DNA of 44,597 nucleotides. Source: Owenia fusiformis (taxonomy: Eukaryota; Annelida; Polychaeta; Sabellida; Oweniidae). Every line of letters begins with the position of its first letter. Positions within the stretch are counted from its first letter, which is position 1. The stretch is from NCBI GenBank assembly GCA_903813345.2, contig CAIIXF020000010.1, positions 24,783,740-24,828,336 on the forward strand. The letters run 5' to 3'. The translations under genes and the position numbers were made by a program. The notes beneath the pieces were generated by a model, which made no database searches, was not told where the DNA came from, and worked only from the letters and a program-made list of their open reading frames with translations. Positions 20,573 through 30,512 of this stretch are shown here, one piece after another.

Positions 20573-21081
20573 TGGAGAGGTTAAGCTTTGCATATATAAT
20601 CGAAACTGAACCTGTACGTATCACTCGACCATATACAAATTCATGTAGCCTTCTCATATAAATAGCCGTTCAAATCCAGTGTTTGTTTAGACTACACCAT
20701 AGCGTGTAATGATTCTATAGTATGTCATTGATGCGGTTTTATAGCTGGTTTTCTAATACATATTTTAAACGAGCTCGTTTCGTAAGATTTTTGGCGCTAA
20801 ATCATGCATGACATACATCATCGTGTTCAGCAAGAATTCAACTGTGCATCGAAATCAAAATTGACAGCATAGTGTTCAATAGACATGAGTAAAATGGTTC
20901 CCGTTGACCCAACGTCAAATTTCAAATCTCCCGTTCTAAACCCGAAACTCTGAAGCTGAAAGAGTATCTGAAGTAGACTAAGCGCGCATAAAACTATGAC
21001 CGCTCGATACATTCCTTTGTTAATTTTTGTACTTTGCGTTCACGGTTACGTTGTGAAAAACATCGTTAGCTTAACCTCTCC
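20573..21081. repeat. Terminal-like inverted repeat GGAGAGGTTAAGCT around an antisense ORF
   Basis: GGAGAGGTTAAGCT at 20573 and AGCTTAACCTCTCC ending at 21081 are exact inverses. They are flanked by ATT on both sides, compatible with a 3-bp duplication. The enclosed ~500 bp contains the signal-peptide-like ORF at 20827-21012. It may be a small transposon or a coincidence. Confidence 0.4.
20827..21012 (-). CDS. Hypothetical antisense ORF with N-terminal hydrophobic segment
   Basis: The 61-codon - strand ORF begins MYRAVIVLCALSLLQILFQL, a good signal peptide or signal anchor (hydrophobic residues about 5-20). It then reads QSFGFRTGDLKFDVGSTGTI and ends ...FDFDAQLNSC. Base composition is richer in GC than its neighbours, in keeping with coding sequence. 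No consensus donor is seen near the stop, so it may be a complete short secreted peptide or a first exon whose donor I missed. The ORF at 19818-20109 lies downstream on the same strand and could be part of the same gene, but nothing links them by sequence. Function unknown. Confidence 0.35.
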   Translation of the reverse strand: MYRAVIVLCALSLLQILFQLQSFGFRTGDLKFDVGSTGTILLMSIEHYAVNFDFDAQLNSC

Positions 21082-21325
21082 ATTATCTAACAACGGAACA
21101 ACATCAACAAACTGGATTAATACTGAAATGAATTAGTTCAATACCGATAACATTATATCAGTGTTAAAAACAATGCAAAACAAAACTCCCAGAATTAATT
21201 TTATATGGAGTTTTAAAAGTAAGTCTCAAATTTACTTGGAATTCAAACCAAAATAAAAAGTTCAGTACTGGTCTACATTCTTTTGAGGCTAAGTAAAAGA
21301 TTCTTTTGAATTTTCTGAAAACATA
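21082..21325. other. Short intronic stretch, nothing recognised
   Basis: AT-rich, no exon signal. The - strand ORF at 21164-21385 crosses into the mariner terminus and has no recognisable product. Confidence 0.4.
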
Positions 21326-21555
21326 CAGGGTGGTCCAAAAAAAATGGGACACTCGTATTTCAAAATAAATATTGATTTTCTTCATGAAAACATGTTATAT
21401 TATATACCAGTGGATAGGGAATTTAATTTGGTATATCATAAGTTCAAATTTATTATAATATCTGTCAACCAGCATCCGTTATATAAATGACGTTATTTTA
21501 GTTTCATAACAGGTTTCCAAAATATTGCGAAAAACAAGTTTTCTGTCAAGTTTAT

Positions 21556-21747
21556 TTACACAAACAGACATTCAATATGTCCACCATTTTGATCAATTAT
21601 AGCCCTCAGTTTTGGCCTAAACTGGTCAAAAACATCATTGATAGTCTGTTGAGACAATGAATTCCACTTCTCAACAAGTATATCCTTAATAAGGGACTGA
21701 GTAGATGTAAGGGGTTCATGGCAAACCAATTCTGTAGGTTCTCCCAA
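21556..21747 (-). pseudogene. Tc1/mariner transposase, C-terminal fragment (- strand)
   Basis: The 63-codon frame includes GEPTELVCHEPLTSTQ, then KDILVEKWNSLSQQTINDVF, and ends with IDQNGGHIECLFV. The EKWN-LSQQTI and terminal GGHIE motifs are standard for the C-terminus of Tc1/mariner transposases, which are about 340 residues in full. The catalytic Asp blocks are absent from this strand. The fragment is followed, in its own direction, by the 21326 terminus. Confidence 0.75.
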
Positions 21748-21766
21748 TACATGGTAGTCGCAGACG

Positions 21767-22045
21767 ATGACATCGCATTATCCAATTATGTTGTTTTTAG
21801 ACCATCCTGATATGAGCTCATTATCGAATCATTACATTTTCCAAAAAGATGGGGCTCCAAGCAATAGATCTCACAAGAGTGTCAAATGTTTAAAGGAAAA
21901 TGTGCCTAGATTCATCCCCCTAATCGCTGCCTCCCCCAGACCAGATCACACAATCACCCAACATCTGCGACTAACCACGTATGGGGAGAACTAACAGAAC
22001 TTGTGTACCATGAATCCTTTACATCTATTCCGTCTCTTGAGGACG
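21767..22045 (+). pseudogene. Tc1/mariner transposase, DDE-core fragment (+ strand)
   Basis: The frame contains SLSNHYIFQKDGAPSNRSH and KCLKENVPRFIP. These correspond to the second catalytic Asp block (FQ.DGAP.HRS) and the stretch before the third acidic residue. The 'WPPRSPDLNP' block has decayed to AASPRPDH. After a frameshift near 21985 the sequence continues as GELTELVYHESFTS, the same segment that is read in reverse at 21735-21747. It is dead. Confidence 0.7.
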
Positions 22046-22146
22046 GAATAGATTTATTTAATCAAAAAAATTAAAATATATGATTTAAAGCACATATATT
22101 AATTTAAAAACATACGGGATTGTTCGAATGCGTATTTATTAATATA

Positions 22147-23231
22147 CAGGGTGGGCCAAAAAAAACCAATACCCAACTTTAAATCAGACTGAAAATAGCT
22201 ATGTTCAATATGAAACATTGATTTATATATCATTTTAAAGGTAATCCATTTTCGAACAATTTGGTATATAACACTTTGTCATGAAATCAATATTAAAGTT
22301 TTATTATGCTTATTTGGGAGGCCGGGTCAGTATTTAAGGTATCCAGATTTTAGGGAGAAAATAGTAAATCTGCGGAATAAAATTAATGCTTCTATATTTG
22401 CATATTGTGTGACTAAACTTATTGTTTATGAATTTTAGTGTTGTTTATTATCAATTAGTACTCAAAGGGTGTCTGTTAAAAGACATTAAACGTATATGTG
22501 ACGAGGATTTTATTTTCCAACAAGACATTGCCTCGTACCATAGATCTCAGGAGGCATTGGCATTTCTTTGCAAACAAGGTGTCAATTTGATTGATCTCGA
22601 TGCTTGGCCACCCAACAGCCCCGATGCTACATGTAATGTGTTTGATTATCGTACAGGAGCCATCTCACGGAAATCGTACAATCAAAAGCATCCAATAAAC
22701 AGCTTTGATGTGTTGAAACAGAATCCTAAAGTGCTGAAATGAATTGCAACAGAAATCTCTCAATAAGGCTATTGATAGATTGCGCTTCCACTTGAAGCTT
22801 ATTGTTGATGCATAGGGGAGGGGGTGGGGGTATATTGAGCAATTGTGAAATTTGTTTAAATAAATAAAGTGTAAAATGTTATTAAACAACACTGAAATTC
22901 ATAAACAATAAATTTAGTCACACAATGATGCAAATATCAATATCCAAGCATGTATTCACCTAACAAAAGAATGATATTCTATAAATAAAAATTAACATGA
23001 TTCCGCAGATTTACTATTTTCTCCCTTAAATCTGGAGACCTTAAATAGTGACCTGGCCTCCCAAATAAGTATAATAAAACTTTACTTTTGATTTCATGAC
23101 ATAGTGTTATATACCAAATTGTTTGAAATTGTATAACCTTTAAAATGGTATGTAAGTCAATGTACCATATTGAATGTAACTATTTTTATCCTGATTTGAA
23201 GTTGGGTATTGGTTTTTTTTGGCCCACCCTG
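22147..23231 (+). mobile_element. Second copy of the long-TIR mariner-derived element
   Basis: Same termini (CAGGGTGGGCC...), TA at 22145-22146 and 23232-23233, and the same long arms as 2866-3966. The left arm lacks about 50 bp ('ttaggtgaatacatgc') present in the first copy. Close similarity of the two copies in arms and core shows that the rearranged form itself was mobilised or copied. Confidence 0.85.
22488..22742 (+). pseudogene. Mariner transposase relic, second copy, longer open frame
   Basis: The frame contains RICDEDFIFQQDIASYHRS, GVNLIDLDAWPPNSPDAT and a tail ending NPKVLK before a stop. This copy keeps the intact LDAWPPNSPD block that has drifted at 3244-3500. 'DLNP' is changed to DATCN. 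N-terminal helix-turn-helix and C-terminal domains are missing, so it is non-functional. The Met at 22422 lies in the inverted arm and is not a true start. Confidence 0.75.
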
Positions 23232-23270
23232 TATATGCTTTAAATCATATATTTTATTTTTTTAAATTAT

Positions 23271-24780
23271 ATAATTCAACTGATCTGCTCCGGTTACGTT
23301 CCCAGCTCCGGTTACGTTCCTAAGTAATATTTTTAAAACTTTTTTTTTAATTAAACAAATCAGAGTTGTGTGAATCAGAAATAACAGAACTATTCAATAG
23401 TATAAGGACTATTCTGTACTTTTTTCAAAAGTCTATACTTAAATGTTTTAAAAAGTTATAATCGAAAAACCATCTTTCAGAGTAAAGTCCGACTGCGCCG
23501 ATTTCAATAACTTCGTACTTGATCAGAACTGGGTTCCAACAGAATTCCTACAAACTCATGAATGAAATAGCCATTGCATGGAATACTTACTTTTGTCAAA
23601 ATCAAAATAGAACTCTAGTTAAAAAATATATTGTGCTAAATTATTGCCATTTCTTAGTAAAATGTCATTCTCCGGTACGTTGCCAAAATTATTCGATGGT
23701 ACCCTGTGAGAATGTAAACTTTTTGAAGATGACAGAAAAGTACTCTTAGATAGCTACTTCATTAGACAACCAAATATGTTAAAATTTAAAAGTTTGTTGT
23801 TTAATATTGAATATTCTGTGCATTGAAGTAAATTGATGAAGATTATTGGTGGTAGTGATTTAAACTAAACTGTATTAATATTGTATGTACATGTACTATT
23901 TTATACTCCAGGTGTGGGTAGAAATAAAGAATAAAAGTAAAATAATTTTGTTACAAAAAATTTGCAAAAAATTATATCTGTTTTTTATTTCATTTTCAGC
24001 CATTTTAGTTGATTGATTTGTCCATTTGTCTCTTATCGAGTCAACAATAGAAGCACGTTTATAAACTGGGGCAATAAGATTCCTGTTTTAAATTATTTTT
24101 TGGTTCCTCTTTAAAGGGACAATAAGGACTGTAGAGAGAAAATTCAAAAAATTTTATTTTTTCTGAGCTACATGTATCAGGTCAATATTTGGCTTAATAC
24201 CTTCTTTGACATACCTATTTTCATAAAATGTATGTATAAACTATCAATTTCAGCATTAAGAAGTGTAAATTCAATTCAAAGCTTCTATAAAGGGAGTCCC
24301 ACTTATAGATTTTTAAGATCCACCATGTTTCAAGAGGAATATCAGCTGAAATAATGTTCATCCAGAGGGTTTCTTTGTAGATAATGAAAATATATGTTAT
24401 TCTTGATGAAATATCCAAACCTAAATATATTTTGACACTTGTCGATGATCGTTGAATGGCCCCCTGCACTATTTGTAGCACCTTTAATACAGAAGTCCCT
24501 CCTGTTAGTCCAGGTTCAAAAGCTTATCTAGTGGCTGCCATTTTAGTTGCAGAAAATTCAATTTTTTTTTTGTCAATTCAGTAGCTTTGTAACTGATTTC
24601 AGGTGTCCTGCATTCAGGCATTGTAAAAGAATTGGCAAAAATGTATATCTGATTTTTACCTCATTTTTATTGTCTGCCATTTTAGCCATCATTCACTTTT
24701 CTCTTTCTGAGCAATACCATGTGAGCCCAGTACCTACGGTACTATTTTCCCAATAAAATAGTGTGAAATGTTATCTTCAT
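23271..24780. other. Intronic sequence, no gene seen
   Basis: Long AT-rich stretch. 'gctccggttacgttcc' occurs twice at 23287-23320. Short ORFs (23519-23749, 24172-24354, 24221-24481, 24547-24756) have no recognisable domains or convincing splice context. Confidence 0.4.
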
Positions 24781-25156
24781 GCCTAACCAATGCGTAAGCA
24801 GACGTCTCCATACAGCGTCAAAAATGCAGTAGTACAGTTTTCTGTACGATGACGAAAATTAAATGAGTTGAAGCAAAAACTAAAATGAGGGTTTTAAAAA
24901 AATTAATTTGATGAAAATAATTACGATTTTGGGTGTAATAAAAACAGCATTCTCAGACATAATCGACTGGAGAGAAAAATGTTGTTTTTTTCACTTTTTT
25001 TCACTTTCGTTTGTTTCTTATTTTCCCTGCCGTCTGAGAGTATGGATTATTTTTATGAGAATATGTATTTGTTATCTACATATTTTAGAACAGATGAAGA
25101 TTCGGCAAATAATCATTCACTGTATATATTTTTAAAAAATCAGATTTGTACGGTGA

Positions 25157-25520
25157 TGCATCTGCTGTACGTTGACGATTCCTCTTAGAATTTATGAAAT
25201 GAGCTCAGTATTAACTTAAGATTCCATAAGTTTTTGTGTGGAAATTAAAATGTTGTATCCTTTTCAACATTGAAAAAGATCAATTCTTATGTTTCCATTC
25301 ATTTCTGATGACAAGGATTAATACTGAAACACATTTAACTCTAAGCTTACTGTTCGAACATCTGCTGTACGGTGTCGATTCCTTAGAATTCATGAAATGA
25401 GCTCAGTACTAACTTACGATTCCATAAGTTTTGTGTGGAAATTCAAATGTTGTATCCCATTCAACATTGAAAAAGATCAATTCTTATGTTTCCATTCATT
25501 TCTGATAACAAGGATAACGG
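25157..25520 (+). repeat. ~200-bp direct duplication in the left palindrome arm
   Basis: 'tctgctgtacg' followed by 'gaaatgagctcagta', 'attccataagttttt' and 'gaaaaagatcaattcttatg' appears at 25157-25315 and again at 25361-25517. The right arm shows this unit once, so the left arm was duplicated after the palindrome formed. Confidence 0.8.
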
Positions 25521-25950
25521 CCGTCACCTTCGCATTTAAGATGGTGGACAGGAAGTATATTAATTTCAATATTTTTAGTTTTCATGGAATTAACTAGGCT
25601 ATTTGAAAGTTGACGTAATGCTTTGATAACATTTGAACTAAACCTTTTCTAGGTTTTCTAATATGACTAACAAAGATAGCCTACAGCCATCTTTACCCCA
25701 TGCAAGATATTGAAACTTTCATCCTAAAAAGTCAGATGTGCAAGATGAGATTTACTTAAAACATCACTTGTTTTAAAACATCAACAACAATTAAGAGGTG
25801 TTCCTTAAACATGTTTTTTGTATGTCAGAATTTTACTCTAGTTTTCAAACATATAATTCGATTTTGATAATACTAAAAATTAAAAAAATTATTAAAGAAA
25901 AAGTGACCATTGAACAATTCTGTCCGGGCTACTATATACTGAGTTTTTAT

Positions 25951-27117
25951 TAGACTCCAGATTGAAAATCTGGAGTCTATTGCTTTTGCCTGTTTTCTTC
26001 TTATTATTATTATTCTTCCTCTACCCACGTTTTCTCGCTAACTAGAAGAGCTTACTTTAATCTGCCTACATGGCTAACATAGCTCAGTAACCTAGTTTCT
26101 CGGAAATTAGATCAAATTTTTATCTAGGTCAAAGGTCAAGAACTAGGTCATGTCCTACATTTTCAACATTCTGACATTTATCTTCCTACATCTTTCATCT
26201 AACTCCTTCATCTTACTCTCATCATGTAGCTTAGAAAAAGCTCTTTCATAAATGTGCCATCAGATTTTTGATTACTCTTACCGATTTTGAGATATGGCGT
26301 CCGGAAAGTAGGTCAGAACAAAAAGTTCTCCAAATTCAACATATGAGTTATGAAATAAGTGTAGAATGTTCTCAGGAATCCGAATCTGCAAACCAAATTT
26401 GGATCCGACTTCTGGTTCGGAAGTTATGGCGTTTTGAAAGCTCAAAAATCGCTAAATTTGGTGCCCCATGTTATGTCAATGAGAAAAAAGATTTTTTTGA
26501 AGTGTAAAATACCAGATATTAACTGAGAACAGCTAAACATTCTGAAAGCCTATAAAAGAAGGGGACCTCGAAGGCTATCTAGCTTTAAAATTTGGACACC
26601 AAAATGCCTAGGTCAAAATCTAGGTCAAATTCATAGTTTTTCCTTATTTTTGCGATTCTGACATTACGCTTTAATGATTTGCTTCGAAATTTTGTATACA
26701 GGTAGCAAAGAGTGTGCTTATAGTGTTAGCCTTCTGCCGTCAGAAAGTATTTTGACCCACTTTTGAGATATGGTGTCTGAAAAGTAGGTCAAAATAAAAA
26801 GTTCTCCAAATTTAACGTATGAGTTATGAATTAAGGGTAGAATTTTCTCAGGAATCAGAATCTTTAAACCAAATTTCGATCCAATTTCTGATTAGATAGT
26901 TATAGCGGTTTGAAGTCTCGAAAAGTCGATATGATGATATCCCCATGTTAAGCCAATGGAGTCGAAGATAACATTCTTAAGAGTTGTCTAAATGTGTATA
27001 TTCTAGCTGACTCAGCTTATTCTGAATGACTCAGCTTACAAGTATTTGGATGACTCAGCTTAAAAAAAGTCTGAAATCTGGAGTCTTAAATTGAACTTGT
27101 TCAATTTACATGTCTAG
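25951..27117 (+). mobile_element. Helentron-like element, family 1, complete
   Basis: The 5' end TTAGACTCCAGATT (first T shared with the flank) folds with AATCTGGAGTCTAT, and a (TTA)n run follows. At the 3' end AATCTGGAGTCTT repeats the arm. Then comes the hairpin AAATTGAACTTGTTCAATTT (27088-27107), 10 nt, and terminal CTAG (27114-27117) followed by T. Internal ~250-bp repeats each hold a 'ttttgagatatgg(c/t)gt' motif. A 19-bp minisatellite 'gactcagcttattctg' sits at 27005-27065. There is no Rep/helicase, so it is non-autonomous. Confidence 0.75.
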
Positions 27118-27914
27118 TTATTTTTATGATCCTTACCCTATCATACATTTCCAGTAATCTTCCATTAAGCGATGGAAGAAGTTTAATTCGATGAAAACTA
27201 AAAATATCGAAATGGACATTTCCTGTCAGCCATTTTAAATGCAAAAGTTACTGCAGTATCTTTCGCTTGATACTGATCAGTTTGACAACATTTAAATGAG
27301 CTATACTTCATTGGATCAACATTTGAACTTTCACATCAAAACTTATGCGATTTGAAGTAAATAATAAGTTCTTTATATTACTTCTGAGACTCACAAATTA
27401 TAATGAATCATCACCGTACAGCTGGTGCGTCTACGTATAAATCTGATCTTTTTTAAATATACACAATGAATGGTTATTTGCTGAATCTTCGTCCGTTCTA
27501 AAATGTGTAGTTAACAAAAACATACTCTCATAAAGATAATCCATACTTTCAGACGGCAGGGGAAATAATAACCAAACGAAAAGTGAAAAAACAATGTTTT
27601 TCTCTCGAGTTGATTATGTGGGCCAATTCACTCAGAAAAAATCCGAACAGTGCTCGTAAAACGTTTATCATAATTAGAAAGTTAAAACCATTTCTAAGAG
27701 AATGCTATTTTCATTTCACATGAAATCGTATTTCTTTTCATCAAATTAATTTTTTTAAAACCCTTGTCTTAGTTTTTGCTTCAAAGCAGTCAACTTGCGT
27801 CACTGTACTTCCACTATTTTTTGATGCTGTATGATGACGATGGTTAGGCGTGATCTAGGATATTGTTTAAGTTCAAAATTTAACTTTAAGAACACAACCT
27901 CCTCTATATTCCAG

Positions 27915-28003
27915 ATGAAATGAGCAGTGAAGTGGTTGATAATGGCAAAGAAAATGACCTTGGCCTGGGGGGTATAACAGGGAGACACCTTCAACAAATC
28001 ATG
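27915..28003 (+). CDS. TUBGCP4: TUBGCP4 internal exon 2 of 3 in window
   Basis: The acceptor 'tctatattccag' ends at 27914 and the donor 'atg|gtaagt' starts at 28004. The first two bases complete an Asp codon with the G at 1784, so the phases agree. It then reads EMSSEVVDNGKENDLGLGGI and TGRHLQQIM. This fits the acidic linker and 'DLGIGGLTGKQLREL' stretch that follows the LLLDQHEEFF block in vertebrate GCP4. The exon is 89 bp and leaves in phase 0. The acidic linker is the least conserved part and differs freely. Codon use and splice sites look intact. It sits between palindrome 2 (65 bp upstream) and a Helentron fragment (about 170 bp downstream). It is below the usual ORF size threshold, so automated ORF calling misses it. 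Confidence 0.88.
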
Positions 28004-28169
28004 GTAAGTCTTGCTAGCAACTTTTCCTGTAGATGGCATCAACATACTTTTGTCATATCCTTGTTATTGCACCCTTGGGTGTTATCATAATCCCGCAGAA
28101 TACATTTAGGGGGATGTGAAGAATGAAGTCCATATTGTAATATGGCAGTCATTTTATTGTGAGTTATAC

Positions 28170-28670
28170 TATGTTTTTTGTTTAATAACTTGAAAAGTAC
28201 CGAAGCAATTTTCTCAACAACTATAACAACTTACTTAAACCAACTTACATGGTTAACTAAGGAATGAGTCTGGCTTTCTGGTAAATTACTGGTCAAATTT
28301 TTATCTTGGTCAAAGGTCAAGAACTAGATCAAATCTTGAGTTTCACTATTTTACCACTTTTCTCAATGGTCCTTCAATATTTTTTGAAAAAAGCTAAATT
28401 CTGAAAGTCGGATTTGATTGCTCTTACCGTTTTTGAGAAACTAGTGTCAAAAAGTAGGTCAATTCTCCAAATTAAGCTTATATATCATTTGGTCCTTTTC
28501 ACACAATTCTTTACTAATGTTATATCAAAATTCTCCAAAATGAATGAAAGAAATATTCAAATTAAGAGTTGTTTTCACATTTTACCAACCAGCGATCTTC
28601 AAGGTCATGTCAAGGTCGTGAACTTTTTGTTTCTTCTAACATTTCTCCTTACTCTGACGACTTTTAGATG
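28170..28670 (+). mobile_element. Helentron-like family 1 fragment
   Basis: 'catggttaactaaggaatg', 'ggtcaaaggtcaagaacta' and 'gattgctcttaccg' match the 5' part of the 25951-27117 element. The CTAG end is missing. The 28414-28671 ORF is incidental. Confidence 0.6.
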
Positions 28671-28679
28671 AAAAACGAG

Positions 28680-29582
28680 CTATCATTAAATAAGTATATT
28701 GATGTATAACATTAGATCGATATCTAACAGTTCCTAGTGGAAGTAATTAAGATTATCGTGAAAAACAAATCCCAATTCTCAATTTTGAAACTAATGTTTG
28801 CGTACAACAGATTATCCAGCTTCGGTATACTCCGGAATGACTCGGAGGGCACCATAGCCAATCAAATGCTGCGTTTCAGACTAGAAACCCCGCGAATATA
28901 CTGAGACACTTTGGTAGCCAATCAGATTTGCCAACATAAACATTATCGAGATCAAGGAAGTAGAGGATTTGAAAATTCTTCGGAAAATCATGTTTTTTCA
29001 CTTCTACGCTGCAGTAAAAGTTACCTGATGGTGGTGTAGAATCTTTGCGTCCCAGGGACGTAAGTTATTTCTGATTTTTCCGTCCGACCTCTTGAAATTT
29101 CCGTAAAAACGAGAAAAAACAGCGTCAACGCGAACACTGAATATTGATCCTAATATTCATTCATTCATCAATACAGTGCTGAATATAGGTCGATTAGATA
29201 CTACTGTACATAAAAATGTGATATAAAAGCAGAATATACATTTTGAGAAATCAGATGAATAAATTATTTTCATGGGGAAATCATAATGGAGAGTGCACTA
29301 CTTGCTTTGAAAATTCCTTCAAAATTCACTATTTTGGATTCCAATCTTAAAGTGTTTATTGTACGGTATATATAAATAATTGCGACTCCCATTGAATAAA
29401 CTTCATCATAGCATAAGGAAATGAATTAGAATATAAAAATACAAATAATCGTTTGTTGTTCTTAATAAATCCAATTCAGTGGACGTGTTGTTTCGGTTTC
29501 GATCAATTGAACTCTATATTCATGAGCCTCCGATGACGTCTACATAGGCACATTAGACTACATGAATATAGAGCTGGTTACG
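28680..29582. other. Intronic stretch, no gene seen
   Basis: 28800-29130 is somewhat richer in CG ('cttcggtatactccgg', 'aatgactcgg') than its surroundings. 'agccaatca' occurs twice (28855, 28916), which could be CCAAT-type boxes on either strand, but no gene start follows. Confidence 0.3.
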
Positions 29583-29762
29583 TTCACTCCTGTAATTCAA
29601 GTATGAATGAATAGTTGACGATGTTTAGGCCCCCGTGTTGAGTTCACTCAGAATACATTTTGAGTAGAGCTTATCACACTCACTCCTGTAATTGTGAATA
29701 AATAGTTCACAATGTTTGGGCCCCCTGATTGTGTTCACTCGGAATACGTTTGAAGTAGGCTA
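29583..29762 (+). repeat. ~90-bp tandem duplication, diverged
   Basis: 'cactcctgtaatt', 'aatagtt(g/c)ac(g/a)atgttt', 'ggcccccgtg'/'ggccccctga' and 'gttcactc(a/g)gaatac' occur once in 29583-29671 and once in 29677-29762. Confidence 0.7.
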
Positions 29763-30070
29763 AAACCAATTTGAATTTGAATCGTGTCTGCTCTATTCAC
29801 CGTGACAGAGCTGCGATTCGCGAGCGATTATTACAACACCTGAGTGAACACGCTCAATAATACCTCGCTTACATAAGGTCAGATTCACACTGTATCGGGG
29901 CCTTGGCGATGGGAGTATTATGTGGATTTAATTTTTAACACAATACTAATCCCCGGCGCCCTTGTGATGAAACTGAGCTTATTTTGATCACACAACAACT
30001 TCACGATCATGACAGAAATTTGAAAGTTTGCGTGGCTTGCGCAAATTATATATATATATTGATATTATTA
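29763..30070. other. Intronic sequence, nothing recognised
   Basis: No exon or element signal other than a short (TA)n run at 30048-30059. Confidence 0.4.
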
Positions 30071-30512
30071 TTAGGAGGCCCCCCGACAGGGGGCCTCCTA
30101 TAGATTTTATAGATATTATTTATTAGGAGGCCCCCCGACAGGGGGCCTCCTATAGATTTTATAGATATTATTTATTATTATTCTACTTTATTATTTATTC
30201 TTCTCTGCACTTTTTCTCCTACTTCTAGCTAGCTTTGAATTAACTCTTATATACTCCTAGTAGGGACCTTAGTTGAAATTGGCGGGAAAGAAATTTTTAT
30301 CTAGGTCAAGGTCAAAGGTCAAAATCTAGGTCAAATCAAAGTTTTTTTTAAGTTTCTCAGATTTCGTCCTCATACTTCATTATTTCTTGCGATGAATTAA
30401 AATGTAACTAGATATAAGCATTCTCTACAAATTGCTCACTATATGTACGCGTTAATTTTTTACCGTTTTTGAGATATTTGACGCCAAAAATCGGCAAAAA
30501 TCGGTCATTTTT

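Larger units (their letters stand above)
21326..22050. mobile_element. Foldback mariner relic: two transposase C-termini head to head
   Basis: The left terminus is CAGGGTGGTCCAAAAAAAAT, preceded by TA. From it a - strand transposase C-terminal piece runs inward (21556-21747), and from about 21767 a + strand piece of the same transposase type runs outward. Both contain the shared block with GE(P/L)TELV and HE(P/S) residues, in opposite orientation. No right TIR is seen before the next mariner at 22147. At 22023-22051 TCTATTCCGTC and GACGGAATAGA form a perfect 11-bp stem. Confidence 0.7.
22065..23270. repeat. Outer 38-bp inverted repeat bracketing the second mariner
   Basis: 'taaaatatatgatttaaagc' at about 22072 and its inverse 'gctttaaatcatatatttta' at about 23237 bracket the 22147-23231 element. 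The element therefore appears to have inserted into, or next to the axis of, an older palindrome. Confidence 0.6.
24781..27850. repeat. Giant palindrome 2: ~700-bp arms, Helentron-like insertion in loop
   Basis: The left arm 24781-25600 and right arm 27165-27850 are diverged inverse copies. Paired landmarks are GCCTAACCA with TGGTTAGGC at the outer edges; 'ttttaaaaaaattaatttga'; 'ccctgccgtctgagagtatg'; 'gtacggtgatgc'; and 'atatttttagttttcat' at the inner edges. The loop (25600-27165) is largely the element at 25951-27117, so before that insertion the palindrome was about 1.9 kb. The right arm ends 65 bp before TUBGCP4 exon 27915-28003. Confidence 0.75.

Noticed and set aside
20657-20680. TATA-like 'atataaatag' and a B-box-like 'gttcaaatcc' near each other
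   Set aside because: No A box, cloverleaf or transcript start supports a tRNA, SINE or promoter here.
24908-25188. Overlapping ORFs with hydrophobic stretches
   Set aside because: They lie in a palindrome arm; the mirror copy at 27400-27850 does not keep the frame, so there is no sign of coding constraint.
30071-30110. GC-rich hairpin resembling a bacterial terminator
   Set aside because: The setting is a eukaryotic intron and the hairpin is explained as the 5' end of a Helentron-like element.
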